This document shows positions 62,839 through 64,000 of a stretch of 64,000 nt of DNA, in pieces (position 1 is the stretch's first letter; every line of letters starts with the position of its first letter). Under the pieces are notes generated by a model that did not search any database, had not been told where the DNA came from, and saw only the letters and a list, made by a program, of their open reading frames with translations. This DNA is from Helicostylum pulchrum. Taxonomy: Eukaryota; Mucoromycota; Mucoromycetes; Mucorales; Mucoraceae. The stretch spans positions 1 to 64,000 of the forward strand of contig JAIXMO010000078.1 in assembly GCA_025677825.1 (NCBI GenBank), read 5' to 3'. Made by a program: the position numbers and the translations under genes.

Positions 62839-63723
62839 ATGGTTACTTCTACCTCAATAAACGGTGCATGGGCCGTTGTTTTAACTAGCACGAATGATTA
62901 TGTCAAGGGAGTATTTGCCATCAAACACGCGTTGCATAATTTATATCAAAGCCGATATCCTCTCCTTGTTCTGTATACTTCAGCCGTCATCCCACAAGTC
63001 GTTGACAAATTAAAAACTCTTGGTTGTATTGTAAAAGAAATTGAGCCTATTCGTCCGAAAGGTAAAGTAAATTATCACTTTGAAAGGTTTTCAGAGACAT
63101 GGACAAAATTATCAGCCTGGGATCAAACAGAATACGATCGTTTGGTATTATTAGATGCTGATATGTTACCACTTCAGAATATGGACGAACTGATGCAAAT
63201 GGATTTTCCTAGTAAAGATTCGATAGCCGCTTGTCATGCTTGCTTATGTAATCCTCAAAAGATTAAACACTATCCTGCCTCTTGGGTTCCGGAAAACTGT
63301 TCTTATACTGGTACAAGATCTATTGAACCACATCCTGTAGACACAAAATCAAATTATTTTAATAGTGGTCTTATTGTCCTTGTACCTAATGTTAATAGAT
63401 TCAAGGATATGCTTACTTATTTACACGGCAAACCGGATCTAAACAATTACCCTTTCCCGGACCAGGATTTTTTAAATGAAATTTTTGCAGATAATTGGGT
63501 ACCTTTATCTTTTATTTATAATGCGTTAAAGACACTTCAATGGGCTCATACACCAATGTGGGATATAAGCAAAGTCAAGAATATTCATTATATCCTTACG
63601 AAACCTTGGGATGTTAATACAGAGGGAGAATTGTCGGATTTGGAGACTATTTACAAGCCGTTATATCAAATTTGGTGGGACAATTATAATCTTATTAATG
63701 ACGCTACTAGTTCTATAGAATAA
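62839..63723 (+). CDS. Glycosyltransferase family 8 (galactinol synthase/glycogenin-like)
   Basis: Retaining glycosyltransferase using a nucleotide sugar; the closest fungal relatives are galactinol-synthase-like and glycogenin-like proteins. One exon, 294 residues from the ATG at 62839. Motifs: WAVVLTSTNDYVKGVFAIKH at the nucleotide-binding start, ETWTKLSAWDQTEYDRLVLL followed by the metal-binding DxD in LDADMLPLQNMDEL, SNYFNSGLIVLVPNVNRF, FPDQDFLNEIF and a terminal IHYILTKPWD. An in-frame ATG at 62752 would add a 29-residue hydrophobic leader from a pyrimidine-rich stretch; I prefer 62839 because cytosolic members start just before the first beta strand. Substrate not determinable. Confidence 0.9.
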   Translation: MVTSTSINGAWAVVLTSTNDYVKGVFAIKHALHNLYQSRYPLLVLYTSAVIPQVVDKLKTLGCIVKEIEPIRPKGKVNYHFERFSETWTKLSAWDQTEYDRLVLLDADMLPLQNMDELMQMDFPSKDSIAACHACLCNPQKIKHYPASWVPENCSYTGTRSIEPHPVDTKSNYFNSGLIVLVPNVNRFKDMLTYLHGKPDLNNYPFPDQDFLNEIFADNWVPLSFIYNALKTLQWAHTPMWDISKVKNIHYILTKPWDVNTEGELSDLETIYKPLYQIWWDNYNLINDATSSIE

Positions 63724-63901
63724 TAAAGGCATTAATTGAATCATTCATATTCTGTTTTTTGTTTTGTTTTTAAACCCGCGTCTATAACCGATATGCAAAA
63801 AGTATATATAATATTATATTTTGTCTCTCCGTTTCTTCTATACTGCTCTCCCTTCTTTTTTCTCTTCTCTCTACCGCTTCCTATTTTAACTATTCAATAT
63901 T

Positions 63902-64000
63902 ATGGTTCCTATTCCACCCAAGTACCGTTCCTTCATATCTGTACCGACAGGAATTTCCGCTAAATCAATTGCGGCACCTAAAGGGTTTAGTCTTGTTACT
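63902..64000 (+). CDS. Possible gene start cut by the window edge
   Basis: An ATG at 63902 opens a frame of 33 codons without a stop to the end of the window (VPIPPKYRSFISVPTGISA), preceded by a pyrimidine-rich leader like those before other genes here. It begins 179 bases after the GT8 stop on the same strand. Too short to assign; it could be chance. Confidence 0.35.
   Translation, partial: MVPIPPKYRSFISVPTGISAKSIAAPKGFSLVT

Overview
The window looks like nuclear DNA of an early-diverging filamentous fungus, most likely Mucoromycota (Mucorales-like). It is AT-rich, with long poly-T/poly-A runs and many short introns (about 45-80 nt) with GTAAGT/GTAAAT donors. The gene content is fungal: a PalC-type BRO1 protein, a homoisocitrate dehydrogenase of the aminoadipate lysine pathway, an Fmp27/BLTP2 giant lipid-transfer protein, an MscS channel with an EF-hand, and a CryptonF transposon with a GCR1_C domain. 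No genus is claimed.

Layout. 0.7-27 kb is a compact host gene block: palC (-), mitochondrial dimethyladenosine transferase/TFB1M-like (-), a gene-poor gap with relics (4.2-7.3 kb), MscS-EF-hand channel (+), kelch membrane protein (+), forkhead factor (-), prohibitin-2 (-), WW-domain protein (-), a small unknown gene (+), Ubp2-type deubiquitinase (-), LYS12-type dehydrogenase with an 8-nt microexon (-), and an acidic unknown protein (-). 27.6-39 kb is an island of decay and mobile DNA. It holds a damaged tubby-like gene, a degenerate C2H2 zinc-finger array, an internally deleted Crypton-Fanzor element (locus A), a LINE reverse-transcriptase fragment, a nearly intact 2.2-kb Crypton gene with a single in-frame TAG, and a decaying PIF/Harbinger pair (SANT-like ORF plus DDE nuclease). 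40-55 kb returns to host genes: old yellow enzyme (+), SUN-domain protein (+), unknown Ser-rich protein (+), and a 3031-residue Fmp27/BLTP2 protein in eight exons (-). 56-61.1 kb is a second Crypton-Fanzor element (locus B, +). 61.4-64 kb holds EMC7 (-), a GT8 glycosyltransferase (+) and the possible start of another gene at the right edge.

Most notable observation: two separate loci (A at 32.0-32.7 kb, minus; B at 56.0-61.0 kb, plus) carry the same Crypton tyrosine-recombinase first exon, with near-identical DNA through its splice donor. In each it is followed on the same strand by a Fanzor/TnpB-like nuclease. The simplest reading is one composite element family in which a Crypton recombinase travelled with an RNA-guided-type nuclease. 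Both copies here are broken. A nearby Crypton (33.6-35.8 kb) lacks Fanzor and is almost intact. All assignments are from reading translated sequence and splice signals by eye; no database search was possible.
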